A stretch of 64,000 nt of DNA, taken from NCBI GenBank assembly GCA_021613535.1, contig CP075494.1:12772001-12836000 (forward strand). Direction: 5' to 3'. Made by a program: the position numbers and the translations under genes. This stretch comes from Adineta vaga. Taxonomy: Eukaryota > Rotifera. Positions within the stretch are counted from its first letter, which is position 1; every line of letters starts with the position of its first letter. A model generated the notes under the pieces. That model was given only the letters and a program-made list of their open reading frames with translations, was not told the DNA's origin and ran no database searches. Positions 1-10,197 of this stretch are shown one piece after another.

Positions 1-1
1 T

Positions 2-274
2 GAGTATATCGCATCTTCATTCGTTTTTGAAAAAGATTTATTAGTACGTATGATATTTGATATTGCCAATTATTTTTTATCGAAAGGTAAACGTTTATTT
101 GAGAGTGGATCTCAAAATTATCCAACTGCTCTTATTCATCTCACTTGGGTACGTACTCTTTATGATCGATATCGAACATTGCAAACGGTTCAGTTATTAA
201 AAGAATTTGCCGAAGTTGATAGACTTATTGAACAAGTAGAAAATGCAATGAGAACATTGGACGATGAAGAATAA
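2..274 (+). CDS. C-terminal end of a 'WLD'-family paralogue (5' partial)
   Basis: The frame is open from base 2 to a TAA stop and encodes about 90 residues; the start lies outside the window. It aligns by eye with the C-terminal helical part of the next two genes: a short segment ending VFEK/VFDHE, then a D-I/V-A-x-x-F/Y helix, then an amphipathic region that in this copy reads ALIHLTWVRTLYDRY, then a final ID/VE-rich helix. I infer that it is the last exon of a third tandem paralogue. No enzymatic motif is visible in this fragment. The helical tail resembles a TPR-like pair. Function unknown. Confidence 0.6.
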   Translation, partial: EYIASSFVFEKDLLVRMIFDIANYFLSKGKRLFESGSQNYPTALIHLTWVRTLYDRYRTLQTVQLLKEFAEVDRLIEQVENAMRTLDDEE

Positions 275-617
275 TTTATCAGGAATTCTTTTTATAAGAA
301 AAAAATATCTTGTTTTTCTTGTAATAAAAATATAAATTCTATCTCATACTTTCTACCAATTCATTTCTCTTCACGATTGAATTATGAAACAGAAAATGAA
401 TGATTAAATATGATACATTTTATCAAAAAAAAAACACAGAAGTACTTGCATGTTTTTATTGGATACAGTATGTTGGAAATTCCCAACTTAACATTATTTT
501 CTTACAATAAATTCTCATGCGTCTTTTTTACGCGCATCATTGATAAAAATTGGTAAGTATGCAAATGTTTTCTTCTTCCTCTTCTCAGCGTATAACTGAT
601 TTCAGAATAATTCCACG
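275..617. other. Intergenic stretch with a candidate trans-splice acceptor
   Basis: No gene is visible. The stretch is AT-rich with a poly-A run near 426. It ends in a pyrimidine-rich tract and a TTTCAG acceptor at 604-605, 12 nt before the next ATG, with no recognisable upstream exon. This fits spliced-leader addition. Confidence 0.5.
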
Positions 618-1415
618 ATGGCTGAATTAAGACTAGAAATTCCTGATGATCATGATTATCCTGCACCAGATCATATGATTATTTGGCTTGATGATCATAT
701 TGGCAAACCAAATGAATATAAGAAAATTAAAAGCGCATTCAGTAGTAATATCGATCCTCGACACCAAACTTGGACAACATTAACTGATCCTGATTATGAG
801 AAACTTGTTCAAGAAAATAATGCTAAATCAGTACGCTTTGCTGACATTCCCATGCTTTTATTAACATGCGACAATATTATAAAATGTTATGAGGCATTTG
901 AAGCGAATAAAGACAGACATATTTATTTTATTACATCTGGAACTTTGGGTAAATTTATTATACCAAGACTTATTGAAAGACATCAACAGCTGTTCAAAGA
1001 TCCAATTACTAAAAAACCTTATTCTTCAATCTATATATTCTGTGGATATACTGTACATCATTATGAATGGTTGGTGGATTTTCGAGACCACGTACAAGTA
1101 TTCGATCATGAAGATATTTTATTAGCACGTTTAACACACGATGTTGCTCAAAATTTTGTCGAACAAGGTGAATATTGTATCAACGAATCTCTTGCTCGAT
1201 TTCAACGATCAAAAAAAGTTTTAAATCGTTATTTAGCAATGGGTGAAGTTTGTGCGAGCGATCTGGAACATGTGGAAAAAATGATAGCAAATGTTGAGCG
1301 AATTTTGAAACCAAATATAGCCAATCCTCATGTAGAAGATAGTATTATTGTTGATAATATTATTCAGCAAAATAATGACGATGATAATGTACAAGTAAGT
1401 CAAGCAACCAGCTAA
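618..1415 (+). CDS. 'WLD'-domain protein, bdelloid-type family (tandem copy 2)
   Basis: A single-exon gene of 265 aa. The N-terminal domain has a hydrophobic strand with IIWLDDHI (about residues 20-28), a second strand HIYFITSGTLG (about 101-111) and a third IYIFCG (about 138-143), followed by an HYEWL helix and a VQVFD strand. The alternating strand-helix order suggests a Rossmann- or receiver-like fold. The C-terminal third is helical and ends in a low-complexity acidic tail. From memory, bdelloid genomes carry many proteins that start with an IVWLD...SGxxG...IYIFC domain, often joined to TPR or arginine ADP-ribosyltransferase domains; neither extra domain is present here. The start is the first ATG after the acceptor at 604-605. 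Biochemical role unknown. Confidence 0.85.
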   Translation: MAELRLEIPDDHDYPAPDHMIIWLDDHIGKPNEYKKIKSAFSSNIDPRHQTWTTLTDPDYEKLVQENNAKSVRFADIPMLLLTCDNIIKCYEAFEANKDRHIYFITSGTLGKFIIPRLIERHQQLFKDPITKKPYSSIYIFCGYTVHHYEWLVDFRDHVQVFDHEDILLARLTHDVAQNFVEQGEYCINESLARFQRSKKVLNRYLAMGEVCASDLEHVEKMIANVERILKPNIANPHVEDSIIVDNIIQQNNDDDNVQVSQATS

Positions 1416-1832
1416 TAGATTTATCTTGTATCGCTATCTTTTCTTGATAAACAATAAATATTGTGTGTTTAGTTTGTCTGTAGTGTTCTATTTCTTATTT
1501 TAATAAATTATAAATAGAAAAACATCGCCGATAGCATTCGACATTGTTCTTATTATCATATGCATTTCAAGAAAATCTTCTTCATGATTCTATCTTTCAT
1601 GAAATTTCATAGATATTGAATAAAACTCGTTTTCGATTGTTGGTATCTTCCAACATAATTTCACGTGTTATGTATAACCACGAATAATGTTTTTTTCTTT
1701 TCTTTTTCTTCTTGTTATTGCTGACGCATAGTTATTTTTGTTGATTATGATAAAAAATATTAACCAATAGATTCTTTTCACTTTTCTATCAAGTATTTTT
1801 TTTTTGTTTTCTTTTTGAGGTTTCAATCTACA
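1416..1832. other. Intergenic, AT-rich
   Basis: Short spacer between two tandem paralogues. It holds a pyrimidine-rich T-tract directly before the next ATG and an AATAAA-like signal after the upstream stop. Nothing else is seen. Confidence 0.5.
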
Positions 1833-2549
1833 ATGGCTGCATCGTTAAACTCTAGATTTGTACCTGATTTTGTTATTGTTTGGTTAGATGGTAATGTAGC
1901 TCAAATTCGAAACAATGTTTCGAGTAAAACAGATTTAGCTAATAATGCTAATCTAAATGCTGCACCAACAAACAATCGTTCTCATGATATTGATAATTTT
2001 ATTTTACGAATTGATCCAAATATGAATAGTGAACGAACAACTAATATAATTAATAATGTATTACATATGTTCACCGATAGAGAAGAATGTGTTAACATCA
2101 TTAATCAAAATTTAGAAGATAACAAAAAGGTATTTTTGATTGTATCTGGACAAATGGGTGCCCCTATCGTTCGGCAAATGTGTAACAAACTATCTGATCA
2201 TATTTATGTCTTTTGTGGACGAAGAGATTCGCATGAATGGACTGATGAATATGCACAGCATCTCGTAGTATATGATGATGAAACAGGTGTTTTTGCAAAA
2301 GTATTGTCTGATATTGGCATACATTACCTACAAAAAAATGACGATAATACATGCAGTCCATTAGATGCAATTGAATATCTTCAGTGTGCCCGACAATTTT
2401 TCATGCGAGCTAGTAGATTAGATCGTGTTAATAGAATCGACTATCTTACAATAGTGGATGATGCATTAAAAGAACGACAAGAATCTTCTGACAATAGGAA
2501 CAAGGATAATGAAAAGGATTCTATTTCTCAAGATGCAATGGACGCATAA
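1833..2549 (+). CDS. 'WLD'-domain protein, bdelloid-type family (tandem copy 3)
   Basis: A single-exon gene of 238 aa, starting at the ATG of MAASLNSRF. It shares the order of motifs with the preceding gene: FVIVWLDGNV, VFLIVSGQMG, IYVFCG, HEWTDEY, then a VVYDD strand and a helical tail. It is shorter and has an Asn-rich insertion between the first strand and the second block. The C-terminus is charged and low complexity. Same strand and similar size as its neighbour, so a tandem duplication is likely, though the sequences have diverged strongly. Function unknown; known relatives carry extra TPR or ADP-ribosyltransferase domains that are absent here. Confidence 0.85.
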   Translation: MAASLNSRFVPDFVIVWLDGNVAQIRNNVSSKTDLANNANLNAAPTNNRSHDIDNFILRIDPNMNSERTTNIINNVLHMFTDREECVNIINQNLEDNKKVFLIVSGQMGAPIVRQMCNKLSDHIYVFCGRRDSHEWTDEYAQHLVVYDDETGVFAKVLSDIGIHYLQKNDDNTCSPLDAIEYLQCARQFFMRASRLDRVNRIDYLTIVDDALKERQESSDNRNKDNEKDSISQDAMDA

Positions 2550-2895
2550 AAACATCTCAATAATTATCATTTTTTGGCTATTATTTTCAAATATGTTAAG
2601 AATAAAAACGTAATTAGATAATAAACTGACTGGTGAAGATAACAAAAGTTATCGAATCTTTTCAATAAAAAATGTTTTATTCGGTATTTCTTTTCTTTCT
2701 TTTCTGTTGACCTTTCTCTGTATCGTAGAGTTATAAGTAGTATGTCCTGTGAATAAAAAATATAAACTTCTTCTCTTTTTATTTTTGCAAATAAAAAACT
2801 TGAAGAGTGAGTATTAATCATTGACTTGATGACGTTCGATTTAAACTACTATCAGCTCGAAATTCTTTTTACTGATGAATTCATATGGTAAAACA
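2550..2895. other. Convergent 3' spacer
   Basis: Between the stop codons of two convergent genes. It contains AATAAA-like signals on both strands and no supported ORF. Confidence 0.5.
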
Positions 2896-3564
2896 CTAAG
2901 AGGATGCTTTCCAAATATCCGAGAAAGGATCCCATTCGGAATCTGTATGTGGTTCATATTCCATAGTATTAGCCAATTCAGTAGCAATATCCGGTGATAA
3001 AACAGTAGAAATAAAAGCATAAGTCATATCCATTCCAGCTGCAACACCTGAACTTGACCAAATATTACCATCAACTACCCAACGTGCTTTTGGAATCCAA
3101 TTTACATTTTTAAATTGTGTCACCCATGACCAAGCATATTTGTTGGATGTGGCTTTTCGTCCATCGAGAATACCAGTAGCAGCAATTGCTGTTGATCCCG
3201 TACATACGGATAAAAGATATTTCAGTGATGAATAACTTGCCTTGATAAATGCAGCAATTTCATTGAATACTATCTTATCTCGTAAGCCTAATCCACCTGG
3301 AACCAACAGTATATCTAATTGAGGTGCATTATCAAATGTATGTGTTGGTAACCATGCTTCTCCAATACATTGAAATTTGCTGTTTGGTACAGTATCTTTA
3401 GGAGGTACCGTACTGACTGGATCCATCGTTTTAGCAATGATACTTAGTTCAAAGGGTTGCTTTGCACTAAGTTGATTGAAAAATTGCATTGGACCAGCAA
3501 CATCTAATAATGCAAATCCTGGAAAAAGGACTATACCAAATCGAGTAACAACGTTGTCGACCAT
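2896..3564 (-). CDS. DJ-1/PfpI superfamily protein, isonitrile-hydratase-like
   Basis: An intronless gene of 222 aa, starting at MVDNVV; an upstream in-frame ATG would add 11 residues of unconvincing sequence. The class-I-glutamine-amidotransferase-like fold is recognisable from FGIVLFPGF near the start, the LLVPGG loop (about 87-91) and the nucleophile elbow SVCTGS with Cys121. The segment SSSGVAAGMD (about 169-178) matches the C-terminal region of bacterial and fungal isonitrile hydratases and of AraC-type regulator N-domains rather than animal DJ-1. The lack of introns and the microbial-type motifs suggest horizontal acquisition, which is common in bdelloids; this is inference. Substrate unknown. 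It converges on the upstream paralogue array. Confidence 0.85.
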   Translation of the reverse strand: MVDNVVTRFGIVLFPGFALLDVAGPMQFFNQLSAKQPFELSIIAKTMDPVSTVPPKDTVPNSKFQCIGEAWLPTHTFDNAPQLDILLVPGGLGLRDKIVFNEIAAFIKASYSSLKYLLSVCTGSTAIAATGILDGRKATSNKYAWSWVTQFKNVNWIPKARWVVDGNIWSSSGVAAGMDMTYAFISTVLSPDIATELANTMEYEPHTDSEWDPFSDIWKASS

Positions 3565-4431
3565 TTTTATTGTGAAGTAAAAATAATGTATAACCACGTT
3601 GTTTTTGTTTTCTTTCTTTTCGTTTGTCGTTCGTCATATGTTTATCTCTGGGAGAATAAAGAAAAATAACGTATACAAGAAGTACTAAACATTGCGTATC
3701 TAAATTATACGGTGACTATATCCAGTTTGTTTTATGTGAACGATTATTTATGAGACTATAACTTTTATAGTAATTAATTGTTGATATTTTCTGACATCGT
3801 TTCTTTTCTGCTGATATGTTAGATTCTCAATGAGTGATATTAGATGAACTGGGGTACATATTCATTTGGATTTACATTGACTAAAAATGATTTCCATCAT
3901 GGTTCACATAAAGATACAACAAACAATATCAGCATCGTCGAGTGAAATCTTATTAAAATACTGCTGTAGCAACAATTTATAAACCGATCTACGTAGCAGT
4001 ATGCACTATTACTAATACTGAGTATGTAAAATGTTCAAAGTATATTACACAATTGTTCTTGGCACTTATACTATTTCAATTCTAACATCCAGTAATAATA
4101 TCGAAAATAAATTTCATCCTTCATTTAATATGTATAACCATAACTCTTTGATATAACTAATATTTTCGTTTATTGATACTTTATAAATATGAACACATCA
4201 ACTTACGACATCTGCGAAGATTTTCTTTTCCATTTACTAATTTCTCGTTACTTTCTCTATGTCTTACTCTAACACTCATCGAACGTATTGAATCAGTTGA
4301 AAAAATTATTTCTAAATGAAGTATAAACCTCAACGGTTGTCTTGGAATATTTACCACGAACATATGTCTCCTATGATGTCCACCTTCTAGCGCATTGACC
4401 ATTCATCAATAGTGAACATTTAAAACAAACT
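3565..4431. other. Intergenic, divergent promoter region
   Basis: Lies between a minus-strand gene and POC1 on the plus strand. AT-rich, no repeats of note. A minus-strand open frame (4181-4402) inside it lacks family resemblance and is treated as chance. Confidence 0.5.
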
Positions 4432-6308
4432 ATGGTTAGAATTTCATTTCTAATATACTTCTGTATTTCGTTTTCATATTCCAGGAAGATCCAAAATTAG
4501 AAAAACAGTTCAAAAGTCACCGTAATACTATCACATCACTCAATTTTGCACCTAATACAAAACAACTCGGTATTTTCATTTACAAAATATTCTTTGATAA
4601 ATTGACTTGTGATTTATTTTGATATAGTATCAGGAAGTTTAGATTCCTGTTTGTTTCTTTGGCCATTTAAATCACAAGCTCGAGCTTATCGATTTGTTGG
4701 TCATACTGTATGTAGAAATGATTCAATCGATAGATAAGAATATCGTTTTTGTTATCTATAGGATGCTGTATATTCTGTATGTTATTCTCCATCAGGTCAT
4801 TTAGTTGCATCAGGATCAAAAGATAAGAAAGTTCGTCTATGGATTCCAAGTGTTAAAGGTGAATCAACGGTTTTCAAAGCTCATACAGGTGCTGTTCGAT
4901 GTGTTGATTTTGCTAGTGATGGTCAAAGTTTATTGACATCATCCGAAGATAAAACTATGAAGATTTGGACGGTTCATCGACAAAAATTTCAATTTTCATT
5001 AAATCAACATTCGAATTGGGTTCGTTGTGCAAAATTTTCACCTGATGGACGATTAATTATTAGCTGTAGTGATGATAAAACAGTAAAACTTTGGGATAGA
5101 AATACAAATGAATGTATGCATACATTCTATGAACCACATGGATTCCTGAATGAAGTTGCTTTTCATCCAAGTGGTACTTGTATTGCTGGAGGTTGTACAG
5201 ATGCAAGTGTCAAAATTTGGGATATACGAACAAGAAAATTAATTCAACATTATGCAAGTAAGATATTTTGAAATAATATGGAAGATTTTATGTCTAATAG
5301 AAATCATCGATCTTAGATCATGTCGCATCAGTAAATAGTATTGCCTTTCATCCGAATGGAAATTTTCTTTTAACAGCATCGAGTGATGCTACTTTGAAAG
5401 TATTTGATTTATTGGAAGGACGTCTTATTTATACTTTACATGGTCATCAAGTATGAACTGTCTTCATTTGAACGTAGTTTTTTCTATGAATTTTTTTCTT
5501 TCAATAGGGACCAGCTATGAGTGTTGCCTTTTCAAAACAAGGTGATTATTTTGCATCAGGTGGTCAAGATCAACAAGTAAGAAAATAAGAACAAATGTTT
5601 CTGAAGACAAGAAAAGATTCAAAATTTTGTTTTTTAGGTATTGGTTTGGAAAACAAATTTTGACATTCCTTCTGCATCAATTGAATCGAACAGTAATAGA
5701 TATACGAATAGTGCAGATTATAGCGCAAGATCACAGTTATCATCAAGAAGTTTTCAACCAAATAAAACATCAATCAGTTCATTACAAGAAAAACCTCCGT
5801 TAGCAACAGCTGATGAAAGACAAGCACGACAAGTAAAGCATCTTTTTCTACACATTCTAATTAGCATCATACTATCTTTTGATCTCTAATGTATTAAGAT
5901 CGATGTCTTCAGAGAAAAATCTCTATTGCGTATGTTCAATGAGAATGATCCTTTAGAGATAACAAATGTTGGATCGACTTATGAAAGTGGCATTAGTCGA
6001 GTAAGTAAAATGGAAATTTCGATATGCGCATAAACTAAAAATAATGTCGTATTTAGTCAAATAGTGCTTCTGCTGATTTGATAAATTCAGCAAGAATATC
6101 GATTGGAGGAAATAGAAATACTCGTTCAACGTATGATTTAGATAGAAACAATCAACAAACAGTAACACCTCAAATAGCTAATACACTTGATCATATTGTT
6201 CAACAATTGGATATTCTAACTAAAACTGTCTCAATATTGGAAACAAGATTAACGATGACTGAAAGTAAACTACAACAATTAAATCAAGATGAACAGAATA
6301 ACAAATAA
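4432..6308 (+). CDS. POC1: POC1 centriolar WD40 protein
   Basis: Nine exons: 4432..4434, 4485..4569, 4628..4707, 4762..5257, 5317..5450, 5508..5576, 5638..5832, 5899..6000, 6057..6308, giving 471 aa. The first coding exon holds only the ATG; joining it to the next gives [10 protein letters not shown], which matches the conserved POC1 start. Seven WD40 repeats follow, with near-diagnostic segments such as [20 protein letters not shown] and [16 protein letters not shown]. After a Ser-rich linker the C-terminus has the POC1 coiled-coil motif [22 protein letters not shown]1 is needed for centriole integrity and basal-body stability. Introns are all about 50-66 bp. The acceptor of exon 8 (TTAAG) is the least certain junction. 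Confidence 0.95.
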
Positions 6309-8225
6309 AATGATTTTGTTTGTCAGATTGTTCGTTTTTCACTGATGAAAATCTCACTTTTTTTAAAAAATTTTTGCAACGGTGAAATTCCTTAAACAAA
6401 ATAAATTTCATCTTCATTAGGTTATTAGATTATAGATATCGTCTTTTCGGAAACACGACTTCTATCGATAGCTTTGCGCACAGTAGTCGACAGGACCCAA
6501 ATCTATATTCATTACCACAGCTGGTATGAAGTGCAAATTAACGATTATTTACATAACTTTCGGAAAAAACTTATTCCTACTGAGAGATTCGATTTAATAA
6601 CCATGTGTTATAACACGATTAATATGTGACACTATTAATGGCAAACTTCATTGATAATATTCTTATTGAAAGTAGAAAAGAATTCGAAGAAAATATTTTC
6701 AATATGTCACATCGTATTTTATGATATTGAACATCTTCAATATGATGATTTGCATAAACTTTTCAGCTGTTTTTTCCATTATCAATAATTCATGTAACAT
6801 ATGTAAGATGATTTCTCTTTTTATTATCATTTAAAACAAGACAAATGATTTTTATTAAGCCATTCAATTTTTCACAGCATCGTTTTATTCACATGATGTT
6901 GCGTGTTGGTATATTCAATGATCTATCCAATGTTCTAATGATTTGCCTTCTTTCTCTATTGGTACAAACACGCATTAATTAATGAGAAACTTTAATCTGA
7001 TGAGAATACATTCTCGTGACTTAACTTATTTATATATAAACTCGAAGAATGACAAATAATGAATGACTAAAGAATATTGTTTGTTTTTTTACATTGATGA
7101 AAACATATCCGATAGAGTTCATTCTATTTGGAACGTGATGTAGCATCATAATACTTTTCAATCAATCAATTGATTCGTATCCTAAGAGAGAGTTTAATTC
7201 TATCAATAATGGATGACTATTGTCATTATTATTACGATAGATTCAATTAAGTCAACATCAATAAACTAAAATGAAACAGTCGGCGTACATCAACACATCA
7301 ATGAAGGTCTTCTGCAAGTATTTCATTCAATATAACGATAAATATAGAATCTTTGCATTCTTACAAGTCATTTTCTTTTATTAAAAGCCTATCCTGTGAT
7401 TGACATAATGGAATGGGCGTTTCTTTAAGAAGAAGAAGAAGAAGAAGAAAAAAAGTACTTTTGAATATATAATTTCAATAAATTTCAAAACATTCCATTC
7501 GTCTAAAATGCATTTAATGTTTATCTGTAGACAATCATCATTCATAAAAGAAATGACATGTTCTGAATTCCAGATTTCTTGAGAAAGAAAAAAATAATTT
7601 GATTTGCTTATCTTTTTTTGTTGTCTTGATGAATTGAAGAGAAAAAAAAGAAGACAAATGATTTCCAAAAAACTTTTCTGTATCTTTCTCATACAAATTG
7701 TTTGTTTTATTTCGTCTCTTTGTGTATATGTCTTACTCAAAAATCATTTCATCGCAGTCTGTTATCAATGTGCAAAAAAAAACAAAAGGAAAACAAAAGA
7801 AGCCAACGAACAGAAAAAATAGAGCCGTATGTTTTTTCTAAGACATGAATATCCAAAGAGACACAGAGAGAGAAAAACGAGAGAAGGCAACTGTCTGCCT
7901 AGCACGGCCAACCAACAAAGAAAAAAGTGACAACAACAGCAAAAAAAGAAGAGAAGAAGAAGAGACAGAGAGAGAGCGACGATCATGCACACGCACACAC
8001 ACACACACATCAAAAAATGGCACTCGAGACGAAGTGAGAGAACATAGTGGTTGAACAACGAACAGAAAATCCACAAAAAATTCTCTCATTCAAGCCAGAA
8101 GATCGCGAAAAAAGGAGAAAGGCAAAACAAACAAAAGATTTCGCTGTTTCATCCACAAGTCATCTAAGAAAAAAGTTCAATAAATCTTCTACAGTTTCTT
8201 TTCTTCTTTTTTTTTCTCGCTAGAT
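6309..8225. other. Intergenic, convergent, with simple repeats
   Basis: No gene supported. It holds a GAA microsatellite (about 7427-7451), a purine-rich stretch with AG and CA repeats (about 7855-8010), and probably the 3' UTRs of both flanking genes. Open frames here are low-complexity. Confidence 0.5.
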
Positions 8226-10165
8226 TTATTGATCATGTTGTTGTTGGGATTGTTGTTGAGCTGCGGACATAAAAAGGGCAGGATGAGGAGGATTAACAAC
8301 ACAATATGCTCCTGGATGACCATTTGCAATTTGTAACTGTTGTAATTGTTGTACAGGTAATGGTAGTACAAATGCTGCACCAGGTTCATGTGATGATTGC
8401 ATGTAGGACGGAATTTGATGGTTAAAACCTGCTAATGTCTGTCGTAATGGTGCTGGTTGACCGTACATATGATGTTGAGGTGCCTGTTGTGTTTGAACTT
8501 GTTGTTGTGGAATTTGTGTCCATGGTGGATAGAGAACAGCTTGAGGTGGATAAGATCCTGTTTGATCCATAGGTGGATATAATGGGGGACCACTTTTCAT
8601 ATCCTACAAAATAGAAATATCGTTGAAGAAACGAATTCTCCTCTTATTTGAAATACATACATCAAAACTTGTTTTATATACCTTTTTATTTTTACTGGCA
8701 TCAGCAAATTTAACTTGTACAGGTTTATCAGTAAAACCTATGAACACAAAAGAAGTAAAGCTATGATTTGATTTATTTTAATTAAAATGAAATATACTTG
8801 GAAAAGTTTTATTATGGAATTGATCAATAATGTCTTGACATTGTTTTCTATCATTCATTCGTGCAAATCCAACACCACGTGATTGTTTCTGTTGATCACG
8901 TAAAATTCGTACACTAACAACAGTTCCATATTCACCAAGGGCTTGTCGTAAATCTTGTTCTGTCATATTAATATCCAAATTAGCAAAATATAAATTTGTT
9001 TCATCTTGTTCTTGTTGTTGCGATGACTGGAAAACAAAAATACATAAGAAATAGATGATAAATGTCTTTTTTTTGAGAAAAAACAAAACATACCTTAGCT
9101 AACTGAGCTGTATAGCCTTTCTTTTGTAATTCAGCTATTGCATTCTGTGCATCTTCATGGGATTCAAAATCAATAAAACCGAAACCTTTACATTTATTTG
9201 TTTGTTTATCAATTATTGCTTTCATTGATTTGATTCGACCACATCTGATATAAACAAAATAGATTTTATTATTACATATTACCAAATGAATCATTTCTAT
9301 AATGATCTAATAATTACCCTTCGACAAGTGCAGCAAGATCTTTATCAGAATACTCCGGTGGTAAATTTTTTATGTACAAATTCGTATCACTAAGAGCTTG
9401 ATTATATGATGATGATGATGATGAGAAACCATTAAGATAAGGTGTTCTTTGTGGTTCATATCCAGTAGCATGAGTTGAATTTGGGGGTGGTGCCTTTAAA
9501 CAAATAAAGAAAAATAGATCATGTATTTACAACAGCTCTTGACAATGTTTCATTCTTCTTAATAACTGTTGTTATTTACTCAATATATATATATATATAT
9601 ATACGAACCCCTCCTGTCAACAATTCATAGCACACTTCAGTTGTCGTTGGTAATGGTATAAACTGTGTAGCCGTCGAACCTCCGGCATTCCAGTCCATTA
9701 ATCCAAGCAAGACAACATCGCCTTCCATGTTAGATGTGCGAGTGAAATAATAATAATAATGATAATAACAATAATACCAGCAACGACAACAACTGTATAT
9801 TTATAGTTAGATATCTATAGTCTACAGTAAAATTCATAGATCGCATCGATAGTTATTATGAACGAATGAAATATGGAATAAGAAGAAAAAAGAAATATGT
9901 CTCTATAGACCGTATATATCGAGCAAATACACATTACCGGTGTATAGTTTTGACTGATTATAGAGTAGGACGACAAGAGCGAACACGGTGATGTTCTCTA
10001 TTCGTTCGTTCGTTCGCCGTCCTGGTTCCGTTTTTTTTTTATAGCAAGAGTTATAAAGAATATTGAGAGAAGGGAAGGAGAGAACGCATAGCAGCCAAAT
10101 GTAATCATAGTAAAAACTCATCAATATAATAAGCCCTTTTGCGCGAATGGCACGACGCGAACGCA

Positions 10166-10197
<32 letters not shown>

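Noticed and set aside
4181-4402. 73-aa minus-strand open frame upstream of POC1
   Set aside because: No family resemblance and no supporting acceptor or neighbour; it lies in the likely divergent promoter.
5899-5912. Alternative acceptor CTTCAG at 5911-5912 for POC1 exon 8
   Set aside because: Using it gives a premature stop within ten codons; the acceptor ending at 5898 keeps the frame through to the conserved C-terminus.
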